A DNA stretch of 64,000 nucleotides, from the NCBI GenBank assembly GCA_009801015.1, contig VHZZ01001103.1, forward strand, positions 1 to 64,000. The letters run 5' to 3'. This DNA comes from Silene noctiflora (Eukaryota; Streptophyta; Magnoliopsida; Caryophyllales; Caryophyllaceae). The notes under the pieces were generated by a model, which ran no database searches, was not told the origin of the DNA, and saw nothing but the letters and a program-made list of their open reading frames with translations. Position 1 is the first letter of the stretch. Every line of letters starts with the position of its first letter. Both the position numbers and the translations under genes were made by a program. Below, piece after piece: positions 12,160 through 23,291 of this stretch.

Positions 12160-12229
12160 TTTATATAGTAGGCAGAGTAAATTATATGAAGAAGACGCGC
12201 GAAAGTTTCGTCAGAGTTCCAGATGTTTC
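12160..12229 (-). promoter_or_regulatory. BAG6 core promoter: TATA box and step-type heat-shock element
   Basis: TATATAAA on the minus strand at 12160-12167. About 40 bp further upstream three TTC units sit exactly 7 bp apart on the plus strand (12207-12209, 12217-12219, 12227-12229), equal to GAA-N7-GAA-N7-GAA read with the gene. GAA units at 12191 and 12201, also 7 bp apart, extend the array. This is the step-type arrangement recognised by HSF trimers. AtBAG6 is a known heat-induced HsfA2 target, so function here is an inference from family knowledge plus the motif. Confidence 0.7.
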
Positions 12230-12346
12230 TCGTTATAGTCGTTAGTCATACCCTCTCGATGTTTCCTTAATTAGATATTTTTCTACCTACAAATTAATAA
12301 ATAATGATTATATAACATATAATCTATAAATCTAATATTCAACAAA

Positions 12347-12418
12347 GCGTCTGTAGTCCAACGGTTAGGATAATTGCCTTCCAAGCAATAGACCCGGGTT
12401 CGACTCCCGGCAGACGCA
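12347..12418 (+). tRNA. tRNA-Gly (anticodon TCC)
   Basis: A complete 72-nt cloverleaf. The acceptor stem GCGTCTG pairs with CAGACGC, followed by discriminator A. The anticodon loop CTTCCAA gives TCC within the stem TTGCC/GGCAA-like arms, and the T arm has the B-box GGTTCGACTCC. The A-box lies in TAGTCCAACGGTTAGGA. No intron. A run of T follows directly, so it looks like an active RNA polymerase III gene. It stands between BAG6 (divergent) and the F-box relic. Confidence 0.95.
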
Positions 12419-12425
12419 TTTTTTT
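12419..12425 (+). terminator. RNA polymerase III terminator of tRNA-Gly
   Basis: Seven consecutive T residues begin immediately after the tRNA discriminator base, followed by a second run (ATTTTT). Four or more T suffices for Pol III termination. Confidence 0.85.
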
Positions 12426-12589
12426 ATTTTTCCCACCCTTTTTTAACAGTTGAAAAGATTATTTTTCCGTTGGTGACAAACAGGTTTTGGACCATTTCTG
12501 TGAGCAAATTACTTATCGAAAACCTCCATAATGTAGAAAGGTAAACAAATGACCGGAACGGAAGGATTAACAATTAGTTTAGTACTAGG

Positions 12590-12656
12590 AGGTGAAATAC
12601 CGGAGCACATCTAGGAGAAACTTCTTGGAAATCAGAACTGCAGCAAAGAACAAATT
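12590..12656 (-). pseudogene. Stray copy of ABIL exon 7 with its splice acceptor
   Basis: About 70 bp match ABIL exon 7 and its upstream intron edge at 14947-15020: both read TTGTTCTTTGCTGCAG at the acceptor, then TTCTGA, a diverged middle, and GGTATTTCACCTC near the end. The frame here contains stops. It abuts the F-box relic on the same strand, downstream of the ABIL stop codon, so part of ABIL was duplicated next to the F-box sequence. Confidence 0.65.
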
Positions 12657-13380
12657 TCTTTGTCAGAAATTTCAACTCTTCTCAACTCGGATGTGGATGG
12701 GTCGAAAATAATGAAACTTCCCGTAAAATCAAAGAACTCCCTTCACATAAATTGTGTTAGCGAAACAACCTGGACAAACGTACCTATGAGCAACTGTTTT
12801 CCAATCTGAATCGCCACGCTGACATGTGAAGGTCCTATAGTGAAAATCACCGTCACAGCTTATAGCGATCACCATGCAGTCTGGGGATGTCGGGGATGCT
12901 GAAAAATCAAACATCGGATTTGTTAACTTAGCAACATCTATGGTCAGAAGGTCTATCCGTGCCCTTGAAAACGGACTGAAAAAGAACAAAGCAGATGTTT
13001 CGTAAGAGAAAAGCAGCAGCCAACCGTGCCTTGAAACAAGAAATCGGGTTCCACAAAGTTCAGGTATATTAACCCGGTAAGTATGTTCTGTAGACAGGTC
13101 CCCTATTTGTCCCGTTTTATAGAACTCTGAAACCATCCTATAGATGCTATGTGGTGGCAAAACCCATGTCAATGACATAAACCAGGGCGGCAGGGCAGCA
13201 TTATGCCTTCCTCCCCGATGTTCGGAACACACGGCACACACCTTTTAAAGAGAGAGCGCCAACACTTGCAAACAACACAAATAGAGAAGCTATTTCGAAG
13301 ATTTGGAGTCTATTTTGGGGTACATTTTGTAGATAGAAATATGGAAGGAGGTAGAATTTGGGATTTGGGAAAAAATATGA
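12657..13380 (-). pseudogene. F-box/DUF295-like gene, broken
   Basis: A frame at 13241-12729 carries PPWFMSLTWVLPPHSIY, TYRVNIPELCGTRFLVSRHG and ETSALFFFSPFSRARIDL, the pattern of plant F-box proteins with a DUF295 beta-propeller-like region (SCF ubiquitin ligase receptors). Upstream in another frame, KGVCRVFRTSGRKA resembles the end of an F-box, so a frameshift separates the halves near 13205. Downstream the frame stops after YVKGVL, while the next frame continues DFTGSFIIFDPSTSELR, consistent with a 2-bp loss near 12727. After that the sequence runs into the stray ABIL exon. No intact product is expected. Confidence 0.7.
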
Positions 13381-13403
13381 ATTACCATCTTGATATCTCA
13401 CTT

Positions 13404-13483
13404 TGTCTGTAGATGTAAACTAGCTTAATTATCAAAGTCATGCGGATTTGGGTTCGAACCCTGTCAACATCACACCAAAAACA
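13404..13483 (+). mobile_element. Very short tRNA-derived SINE (80 bp)
   Basis: Contains the Pol III B-box GGGTTCGAACCC and ends in ACACCAAAAACA. An 11-bp perfect duplication ATATCTCACTT flanks it (13393-13403, 13484-13494). Long target repeats and a short A-rich tail mark LINE-assisted retroposition. It is little longer than a tRNA, so it may be internally shortened. The 440 bp to the right, up to the ABIL stop, hold nothing else recognisable. Confidence 0.75.
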
Positions 13484-13939
13484 ATATCTCACTTAGCAAC
13501 TTGAACGATTTCCTTGATAATATTCCATTTATTTGAATTGATACAAAAGTATATGCAAGTTAAACCGTTTGCTTGACAGCACGAGAATAATTGCAAATTC
13601 CCAAATTCAACAGATAAAAGAACAATGAATTGAATTCAACATCCAGGTTAAGATGTCATAGTCTACTGAAGTCGGAACATTATTACATTTACAAGAACAC
13701 AGGAGCCATGCAAGTTCGACAAGAAACAGGAGCGGGCAGGGTATCTTCTTGCCGCGGGTTCTTACTCGTATAGGAGCAGTTATCATCAATTAGTAGATGA
13801 TAGAACTTCCATCGATCAACAAATTAAGTGCACTCTCTTCTTACTAAAATAGGAGAAACGAGTAGGGACAACGAGAGCAATGACTCGTTGAGATGAGACA
13901 GCAGAGAAGGCAAGTATAGGATGTTGTGTTGAATTAAAC

Positions 13940-16900
13940 TTAAGACACGGTCCCAGACCTTAACTTGGGTGCTTTCTGCTTGACAAAGAAAGACGAGAGC
14001 ATGCTTTTGCGACGGAGGGGAGCTTTGATAATTGCTTGCCGAGAGTTATCCGATGACCTGAAAGGCGTCATGGACTTGGAGTCCAGTATGGTATCCTGCA
14101 GTATATTAGCAACTATAAGCAACTCTCAAGTTTCAACCAAGGTTAATGCAAGGATCAACACCGACTCATTATCCCATACAATAACTAGCCACATTCTGAA
14201 CACGTTCTGGTCTTCATTTTTTTACTATTAGCTTCAGGGAAAAATCACCAAAGTCCAGACCGTAGAAACAGAATATACATATGGAACTCTATATAGCCCA
14301 TTCAGTCTGCAAAAAAAAAAAAAAAAAGCGACCGAGGGAAAATGCACTGATAAAAATTTACATATACACGGCTCGGTAATCCCATCCCAAACACGCAACC
14401 GAATTGTCTATGGGCCACAAAATGCATGTTATACTTGGCTCACATCCGGCAGAAGTCCGTGTTTGATTTTCTAAACGAGCCCCAACCAATGCAAAGATGA
14501 ATAATTTCGGGCTTCAGATTAAACAATATAAATAACAGATGCGTAATGATTTTCTAAGGTTTGTTGCTGGCATTACATCCGAAGTGGCATGGATAAAACA
14601 AGTCAATCAAATTAGAGTATCCTAAGTAATATGGCATTTAAACTCTGAAGATATATGAAGCAAAAAGGTTATAAGAGGTTGAAAGCTAGCAAAAGATAAT
14701 GGGTTCATCAAGACAGTAGATAGGAAGTTCTTAATTATCTCATTAATTACCCTTTGTGTAGCACCATATGATCGAATAGGAACACTGGTTGAATTGCCAC
14801 TTGGTAGCTGCGCATGAAGGCTTGATGACTTTCCGCTGGCACTGTCCTCAGTATCTACAATAGAAGATTATTAAGGAAAACATTTTTATTTTTTGCACAA
14901 GAGCAAAGAGCCATAGGAACATCCGGTTATTTAAAAGTCAACATACCTACGAGGTGAAATACCGTAGTAGATCTAGGTGAAACTTTTTGGTATTCAGAAC
15001 TGCAGCAAAGAACAAATGCTAAAGATGAGCATGTTTAAGAGTTTAAGAAGCTTAAAAATTAGGTGGGTGAGTAAAACAAATGACATGTGATGAGTAACAA
15101 AGAACCTGAAAACAGCCTTTTGTGGCCCCTTTATAGGAGCCTTTGTGTCGGAAGTCAGGTGCCAAGAAAGAGTCTTTGAACCAGGTGAATCTACATAGTT
15201 GAGAAACAAAAACAAACAATCAGTGTGGAGGCATGCTACTTGGAATCTCAGAGTATGGTCTTAATGAAGCACTGAAATTTAAGTACCTGCAGGATGAACT
15301 CGAGGCCTTGCTTGAACATGCATTTGTCGAGGATCTGCCTGTGCTGATGGACTGAAATGTACCTTTTTATTTACCGAATCTAAAACAGCACCAAATCAGG
15401 TAATTGCCAAACAGTAAGCTTCATCATTTACATTGCAACGAAATAATATATCAGAAATTTTCTTACTCGGCAGTATATAGCGCTTGTGGTGTCTAGGGAT
15501 GATTGCCAACAACTGCTGCTGTCTAAGGCCTTCTTTGTCCATATATGTTTGGCATGTAAGAACTTTCTGATAATAGAACGACATAAGTTACTGTGCAAAA
15601 GCACCTTCACAGACCTTACCAGAACAAAAAAAAAAGAGGGAAATATACCCATTCACCAGTAAAGGGCTAAAGAAGACAGATGATCATAATACTCCTATCA
15701 TGTTATTTGAAAGAGAGAGGGCCTATACCTGATTTAGACAAGTTACTTTCACCTCCATGTTTGATACATCTGAAGTCTGTTGCTCAACAAGGTCCGTCAA
15801 TTTGTAGGCGACAGTGCCTAGGTGATCAACAGCGTTGACAAGGGCTCGTACGGTGTAATCCTTAAGGTTGTCCAATACCCTGTTGCACAACCAATGATAA
15901 ACATGATGAAGGAAGAGAACATAAAATGCCAGCGAAAATAATTGTTAAACAGAGAAGAGTAAAGAAGAGAGTATAGAAACCCCACAACAAATACACCGAA
16001 GAAGCAGCTATGAAACACACTCAAAAAAGAAGGGAATGAACAATAATGTCCACACAGGCACACTAATTGGCGACATATTAAGGGAAGAGACAGCGGTTCA
16101 ATTAGCTACAAAATGCAGAGATGCTCATAAAAAATGAAGTTCCGAAAACATCAGGACAAAATTGTATAAAAGAATAAAGCCACAGTGGTCAGTTCAATGT
16201 TGCTAAAGTTGACGAAGAATGAAGAATTTTAACCATAAAGAAACAGCTAAAGGATAGAAAAGTGATCCCTATGGCTATGTGGTATGAAATACTACAATAA
16301 GTAATCTTTCATATTATCACCACTGTCCACTACTTGTATATGAAGTCAGCACTTCCTGACCGAATACTACGGATTCCTAGTACAAAGATTGATTCAGTCA
16401 AACTAATACATTACTAGGTAGAGCCAATCATAATATATGTTCATAAACTGACAATTTCCTGAGCAAGTAAACACAGGCACAATTGTCTACTAATCAACAA
16501 TCAGTCGTGTAAGACCATTATGCATCTAACCAAGGCATTAAATCCTTTATAAAATGAGGCCCGTAAAACATTAAATGTGTCTGTTGTACACATACATCAG
16601 AGGAAAGTATCAGAGCATATATTTCGGTGTTTGGTGTCACAATTAAGAAAAGGATAATTGAGGAGTAAGTTTACATTTGTTTCTGCTCGCTGTGAAGGTA
16701 AGACTTTTCACAATATTCAGCGGCAGAGTAAAGTTGGGGTCTCAAGTTTTTAAGTTCCTGCACAGCAACATCATACAATGATCAACTTCAGGGAAACAAA
16801 ACAGTAAAGTGTCACAAAGAATTCAGTATAGCGAGAATAATACGTTAACCATGACATTATCCAATACCGTGTACCTATTATCGTTGATGACTAGACAACA

Positions 16901-18429
16901 AATTAACAAAAAATGGTTAATGCAGATAATGGCTACAATATTCACATCATGGCTGTTGAATTCTTCTGCACAAATGGTAAGAAATATATATACAACATAT
17001 AAAGTCCCCATATCAAGCAAGACCTCTAACTTAGCCAGACTGGTGCCACAAGACATTTTAATATTTTCCTATAAACCGCTGCCGAAACTTTTTCAAGAAT
17101 TCTACCATAGCAAGAAGCCAAGAACCAATTTCTGACTAAAATAGTCAAATTAAATCAAATATCCTAATTCATTAATCATCATTAAAAGCTCCAAAAATTC
17201 AAGACATTTAATACACAGAACCATAACTTCAAAGTTCAGAGCTCAGACCAGTCCCTTTGACCAGAAGGTACAACTTACAGTAGCTCTATACTAGAGTGTA
17301 GCTAGCTTCACCAACTTAAACACAAAATTCTTTAAAAGGAGCTACAACAGTTTGATCAGGATAGTATGTCTCAGCTACTCTCTCCAATGATCCAACTAAA
17401 AATCCCAGACACGGTTTTGCTGGCACACCAAATGACCTTACTACTCAGCTACTCAAACAAATTATCTCTCCCCGAGCCTAACAAACACCACCACTGTGCG
17501 TTGTTATCATTGATATAATTCACGGAACAAAAGGTATCATATTTCAAAATGAGTAGTTGAGAGTTCGCCCATCCAAAGTAACTTCCATATCAGATCTTAT
17601 TATCAAGTCCTATTTTCTACTGTCGCCGTTAAAACCGAACAAAATAACAACTGTTCTATTGATATCTTCACAAAACGCGAACCGATTCACAAACTGAAAG
17701 CAAATTGCAAATTTACAATGTCCTAAGCTTTCAATTCACTGTCGAAAACTTAAATAATAACGATGTAATCCATGACTTCATACTTAATTCTTAATTAATT
17801 CGCCTTCTAATTAGAATCTAGATCAAAGAAACAGTTCTATCTGTCCACAGTATTATAAAATTACAGCATCAAATTCGCTCTCCAATAATCAAACTCCACA
17901 ATTTTAAATTAAGATTCGATAATCTTGTTAATTATCTTGTTAATTTTAAGAGAGATTACATTTCCGGCGAAAATTACGTAGCGCATATAATCTAGTCAAC
18001 GGAAACTCTCAAAAACTAATTAATTATTAAACCAGCTAAATAAAGAAATGTAATTAAAACAATTAAATTAAAACGTAGATCAAACGGAAGAATCTCAAAC
18101 CAAACAATGCAAGAAAAGCATGAAAATCTAGATCTATCACCATAAACATACACAAAATTAAAGAAAACAAAAGAAAAAATCACTCCTGCAATAGTAATCC
18201 TTCATTTATTTATGATTTTTTTTTTTAATAATTCGAGTGAAGTATTTTAATCAAAGGTAAATAAATGATTATAACGGAGTTAAGCGACTAAACTCATACT
18301 TCGAGAGAATTGAGAACGGAGTAAATAAAACAAAACCTGAAGAGCTTTAACGAAGCTTTTACTCCGCTCCATGGAAACTTCATCGAAGGTCATAGAAGAC
18401 GGTAACGGTTTCGGTATCTCCACCTCCAT
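13940..18429 (-). CDS. ABIL: ABI-like protein (ABIL), WAVE/SCAR complex subunit, 305 aa
   Basis: Nine exons, all with GT-AG borders and consistent phase: 18429-18337, 16757-16675, 15879-15729, 15566-15467, 15379-15287, 15190-15106, 14999-14947, 14854-14751, 14095-13940. The start MEVEIPKPLPSS leads into the conserved ABI segment (ELKNLRPQLYSAAEYCEKSY, VLDNLKDYTVRALVNAVDHL, LTDLVEQQTSDVSNME), followed by HHKRYILP and SKTLSWHL. It ends in the plant ABIL tail (IKAPLRRKSMLSSFFVKQK, APKLRSGTVS). ABIL proteins bind SCAR in the WAVE complex that activates Arp2/3 and actin branching, needed for trichome and pavement-cell shape. Length matches ABIL2/3 of other plants. Intron 1 is about 1.6 kb. The leader carries a tRNA-like repeat and a SINE lies upstream. 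Confidence 0.93.
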
Positions 18430-18439
18430 TTTCAAAGCT

Positions 18440-18610
18440 CGATCACACTATAATCAATTAAAATTTACAACTAGCTCAGCTGGTAAAGTTCGTAACGAAT
18501 TAAATTCAATAGTAGAATATGAAGGGAGAAAAATTAGAATTCGAACCTGCGACGTATCATGCAAATGAGCTGGTACGCGAGAACTAACCACTAGACTAAG
18601 ACGTCTTCGG
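18440..18610. repeat. tRNA-like sequence readable on both strands, in ABIL leader/promoter
   Basis: On the minus strand an A-box-like TAGTCTAGTGGTTAGTTC (about 18605-18588) precedes a B-box GGTTCGAATTC (about 18559-18549). On the plus strand an A-box-like TAGCTCAGCTGGTAAAGTTC (18472-18491) precedes the same palindromic B-box read as GAATTCGAACC. I saw no clear target repeat, so it may be an old SINE or two facing tRNA-like fragments. It lies 10-180 bp upstream of the ABIL start codon. GA-rich and G-rich simple sequence follows at 18660-18740. Confidence 0.45.
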
Positions 18611-18885
18611 TAATATTAAAAAAGCGGAGAATGTGAATAAAGGAAATAGTGTAAATTAGGTAGTAGGGGGGAGGGGGGAATGTTTGGTAATGAAGGAAGA
18701 GTTAGGTTGTTAGATGGCGGTTAGAGAGAGAGTGAGAGAAAAGCAATAAACCGGGAAAAGGAAGGGAGAGAATGGTGAATTAGAAAGGTGGTGGTGGTGA
18801 GTGAGTGAAAGTGATTGGGAAGGTGAGGCGTATTTATTAGGATGGTGAAAATTTATGGATTGTGTATTTGTGTGTGTTATAGTTG

Positions 18886-18888
<3 letters not shown>

Positions 18889-18926
<38 letters not shown>

Positions 18927-19117
18927 GTTGACTTGAAGTATCCCCTACCGACAGGCGACAATTGGGGCAATCTCCTTCGGATACTGAAGGCAATTTAATG
19001 GGTTAACCCCTCTCAAGTTTGGTCTTTTCATTCGCAAGAGTCAGAAATCGAACCTCTAACCATTTATTTAAGAGATGAGAGTCCTTACTACTCACACCAG
19101 CCAACCTTGGTGTTGAG
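18889..19117 (-). mobile_element. tRNA-derived SINE with 36-nt A tail
   Basis: Read on the minus strand: head with A-box-like GGTTGGCTGGTGTGAGTAG, B-box GGTTCGATTTC, about 190-bp body, then an uninterrupted run of 36 A (18924-18889 on this strand). The flanks repeat AGTTGAGATTTTTTT (from 18881 and from 19118). The long pure tail suggests a young insertion. It is in the upstream region of ABIL, same orientation as the gene. Confidence 0.85.
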
Positions 19118-19143
19118 AGTTGAGATTTTTTTTTTTTTTTTTT

Positions 19144-20052
19144 GGTTATGGAGGTGGTTGGAGTGGTATTAGTTTTTGGGTGGCGGACTTTATAGGGAAG
19201 ATCAGCTGCGGACTTGAGTAATGAGTAGGGTGGATCTGGTAAAATTGATCTGATTTAATATTATAATTTATAAGAATAGCTTGATTTGTATCTAGATTGG
19301 GTAAAAGTGATACGAGTCAAATGAGTTGATCCAATAACTCAATCTGACACCCGAATTTAAAACCCGACATCCAAATTGACTCGGCATGCGGTAACTATTA
19401 TTCATGAATAACTTGCTAATAGTTGACCCGAAAATTACTTGAACCGTAACTAACCGGGTCGAAGTCAACAAACCCGAAATTTGACTTGACCCGGATGACC
19501 CATTTTCCTGGTCTATTTGTAATTTTGTACCTGCGTTGATGCTCGTACTGAAAACCTGAGTTCGACTCGTAACCTGAATTAACCCAGCTCAGTATGACTT
19601 GACGCGAATGTTTATTGTTGCACACTAAATGTTATCCCAAGTAATGTGATGATGGTTAACCCCAAAACTACCTGAACCGAAGTAGCCCCACCTGATCGGA
19701 CCTGAATTCTTGTAAACTCGGAAGTGACACGACTCTTCTAGGGTCGCAGCCTGGTTGATCTGTTTGCTAAGTCAGGTTGTGTCTGGTAGTCAGTTAAATA
19801 ATGCAACCGACCATTCTTTTGGACCGAAATGGTTTAGATTAAATGAACTTATAAAATTTGGACTAAATCGAAATACAAAATAGGTTGAAAGTGAATAAAA
19901 CTAAATTGAACTTGTAGGATTTGAAATTAAGTTCAAAATTACATAGTCTAAGTGTGCATTTTGGATAAAAAAAATAAAGTACTTAGATAGTTAGATGAAA
20001 TGTTAAATATTATGAAATATTTACACAAATACAAAAGTCATCAATCATAAGC
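19144..20052. other. Intergenic DNA upstream of ABIL
   Basis: About 0.9 kb with many repeats of GACCCG and GACTTGACCCG type (19300-19780), resembling the tandem G/C-rich subterminal sequence of a hAT-like element, but I could not find clean ends. No gene seen. Confidence 0.4.
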
Positions 20053-20240
20053 ACAAAATCTCATTGAAGGCGGACACTATCCGTCACAAGTTGAATCCGG
20101 GTAATACCCCTCTCACAATATGCCAGTGACAAATCAAGTGGGAATTAAATGGAGCACCCCACATGCCCTCCTACTTGTGATGCTGTAAAATGCGCACTAT
20201 CCATCTTCAACTTGTGACAGACAGTACTCGTCTTTACACA
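20053..20240. mobile_element. MULE-type MITE, family A (diverged copy)
   Basis: Starts CACAAAATCTCATTGAAGGC, then the family core GGACACTATCCGTCACAAG. The right half has the mirrored CTTGTGACAGACAGTACTCGTC. The target repeat is not clear, so this copy is older than those at 31647 or 57612. Confidence 0.7.
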
Positions 20241-20825
20241 AGCTACATCAAATAAATGGCTGGTCAGTCTTAAGTAGAAGCTATAAACCAAACCTACATA
20301 AATTTATTCCAAGCTAAAGAATTAAAATTGACAAAAATACAAACAAATGTTGTGTAAGCTACCATGTACATAATTCCATATCTTCGATACCTAATTCCAC
20401 CACTACTACTACTACGGTGTACTTTACTCCTTGACCTATCCAAAAAGGGACACTTCTAGACATGTTTCCATCAACACGCCTGTATTCTGTAATACAACAA
20501 TCCAAAACTCGTTATAGAAGAAGACGACATTTTCTAAATTTTATGTTTTTGTACGTCCGTTTGTGATTCATGGGATCAGAGCTATTACCCATTAACCCCA
20601 CATGGTCATTCCCACTCCTTTGTTGTCATAATTCATGCCAAACGAGTACGGCTTCAATTTCGAAAGCATACAAATTCTTGTTTAAGACGTAAATATCTAT
20701 TTCAAATCTTAAGAACATATTTTAGCAGTAACACTCGCCATGATTAACGAGTTTAAAAACCAAATAAGATTTATCGTTAGATATAGGGAGTAACACTCGC
20801 CACGATTAATGAGTATTGGAACATG

Positions 20826-21405
20826 TCTTCTATATATAAAAGATGAGTCTTTTAAATGCACGTGATTGGTCCATTGATTTTAGGATTAAAAACAAAAAGT
20901 CACTACCCCACTACTCCCACCACTTATAAAAAAAACATTTTATTTCAATATTAAATATGAAATAAAGCTTAAAAAAAAAGAATTTTATAAGAAAACATTA
21001 GCAATAAAGTTTTTAATTTTTTTATGAAATATTTTAAAAAAATTAATATATTAGCTCTAAATAATCGGAAAAATATGAATGTACACGAATTGAAAAATAT
21101 TAAATCTTTTTAAAATAAATTCAATTAAATATATAACATAACAATAATCATTACATAATTATAAACGTAATTTAAAAATTATCAAATTATTAGATTTATT
21201 GATTTTTAACTTTAAAAAGTTTTAAATATTCGATTATCCGATAGAATAAATTTTACCAATATGAAAAAAGTTCAACATAATATTTTTAGGATTAATAAAA
21301 AAGAAAAAAAAAATATTTTAACATAAGCAAAATCGATTTACATTTATCTTTTTTTTAAATTTGTATTAGCGAGTCCGTGTATTTTTTACACGGATTTAAA
21401 ACTAG
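20826..21405 (+). mobile_element. Non-autonomous Helitron, about 580 bp
   Basis: The 3' end has a hairpin CCGTGTATTTTTTACACGG (7-bp stem) followed 9 bp later by CTAG and then T, as for Helitron ends. The 5' end near TCTTCTATATATAAAAGATG matches the start of the Helitron at 40929 (minus strand). The exact 5' base is uncertain. Inside is extremely AT-rich with no frame. Confidence 0.6.
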
Positions 21406-22440
21406 TAGTACGAGTAATCCCATGGTCACTTCAATTGATAGTTGATGGAAGGAAGATTTGGATTTGAAGGACTTTAATTATGAAGAACAAATTACTTTAT
21501 TTTCGTTTGTCGCATGATATATAAACACACACATGTGGTATGAACTATGATCTACTCCAATTAATCAATGATTATTATAAATGGTGTAATCACCACTTGA
21601 AATCTTTGTGGCCCCTTCTCCATGTGATCCTCAAATAGATTTGGATCCTTCTTTATGTTTCCAACGATTTTACAAATTACTCAGTTACCATGCGTATGAT
21701 TATGTCTTTCCTTTTTGTACAAAGACGATTTTAATACTGACGGAGTAGTAAGTTGATTATGTCGTGGAATTAGTGGGTAAAACCATGAATCTCTAGTCTC
21801 AAGTCTCAACTAGGTTTTTACATGTCATAATAACTGGAATTATTGGTCTGTCACAGGAGAAGAGGATAGTTTTCTCATAAAAATGAATCGTCTCACAATG
21901 TAAAATAGTGGCTCTATAATTTGTTATTAACATGAATCACACTTTTTATTAAGATTTGGAATGAGACTAGACGTAAGGATCCCAACAATCTCGAGAAAGA
22001 CGAGTCAACTAAAAACACTTCTAGTAAGACAGAAATATGGTGGGAGAAATCTAGAAACGGTTTCCTGAAGCTAAATTTTGACGAATCGGGAATAGAAGGC
22101 AATAAAGCTGTTTTAGGATATTATATAAGAGATCAAAATGGTAAAGTCGTTTTGTTATGAGCAAAAATGTAGATCCAATAGTATTCTTGTTGCGGAAGCT
22201 CTCGTTTAAAAAAAAAAAATTTAGCAGCTAAATACTTATGAATCTCAAAGTTAATCGTGGAGGGTGATAATTTATATGTTATTAACTCAATTCGTAATAC
22301 TTAGCAGATTTCATGGGAAATTTCTAGTATTATCAAAAATGTGGAATTAGACTTTCATTTTTTCGATGGACTGATAATTAGACTTCATGCTTTCTATTGG
22401 ACATGAGTCCATCTAGTTTTCTTAACTTATCATAAAAAAA
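21406..22440. other. Intergenic DNA upstream of NMNAT
   Basis: AT-rich sequence. A minus-strand frame near 21914-22102 on the other strand of KLNFDESG-like sequence (around 22060-22100 plus strand) weakly resembles the RNase H-like fold fragment common in plant LINE relics, too short to assign. No gene seen. Confidence 0.3.
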
Positions 22441-22780
22441 CAAAAACAAAAAATAAAAAAAATAAAAAAAATCACTCTCTCTTAACGTTTCCCCAAATCC
22501 GCCCATTCAAACAAAAGGAAAATCAATCGATTTACTGAGAAAAGCCGCCACCAATCAAATTCAACAGATGGAATAGTTTCGGAACCTGGGTTCGACCTCA
22601 TTAAACTGCTCAATTCCGTATTAATTAAGCTTAATTAGCGTTTTCATCAAAGGTAATTGATTATTCAATTTCAAATCATATTCATATTTTCAACCCTTGT
22701 ATTATAAGCAATTTTACGGAAGATGTACTAGCCTAGTGTTTAATACGGAGGTACACTGACAATAGGCCACGAGTTCGAAC

Positions 22781-23291
22781 CAGGGGCGTTTTCAGTGGAG
22801 GTTCAAGGGTTCAATTGAACCCCACTGATCAAGGACTTGTAAAATTTAGTGCACTAAAAGATTAATAAAAATACATTGGTGCAGTGGTTCTTATGAGAGT
22901 GTTAGTGTGTTTTGGACTAGGGAATTGGAGTTCAAACCCCTATGTCATCATTTTTTCAACACATTTCTCATTTTTGCTTCTGTTCTCTCGATGGGCAATT
23001 CTCATTTGTGACGTACCAAATTGTGAGACAAATGGAGAGAGGAAAGCAAGTGGAGGGGTGCCCCACCTTTTGCTTTATTCGTTTTGTGAGTGGCATTACC
23101 CGTCACAAGGGAGACGCTTTGCTCTCTCAATTTTGGTTTCGTTTTCCTCCACTTTTCCCCGTGTTCTCTCAATTTTTTCCTCGGTTTCCTCCACTTTGGC
23201 TTGTGTTTTCTCAATTTTCGTCTCGGTTTTCTATTTGTATATGTATTTTTTTTGTGGAACCCCCATTTCGAAGGTCCTAGAAACGCCACTG
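22781..23291. mobile_element. Non-autonomous hAT element inserted in the SINE B-box
   Basis: Ends CAGGGGCGTTTTCAGTGG and TCCTAGAAACGCCACTG are inverted, with a perfect 8-bp duplication GTTCGAAC (22773-22780, 23292-23299). The duplicated bases are the SINE's own B-box, so the hAT came later. It in turn contains a MULE-type MITE at 22993-23122. Confidence 0.88.
22993..23122. mobile_element. MULE-type MITE, family B, nested in hAT
   Basis: Starts GGGCAATTCTCATTTGTGACG, ends GTCACAAGGGAGACGCTTTGC. The flanks TCTCTCGAT (22984-22992) and TCTCTCAAT (23123-23131) form a 9-bp duplication. It is 130 bp, shorter than the other copies, so it has lost internal sequence. Confidence 0.8.
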
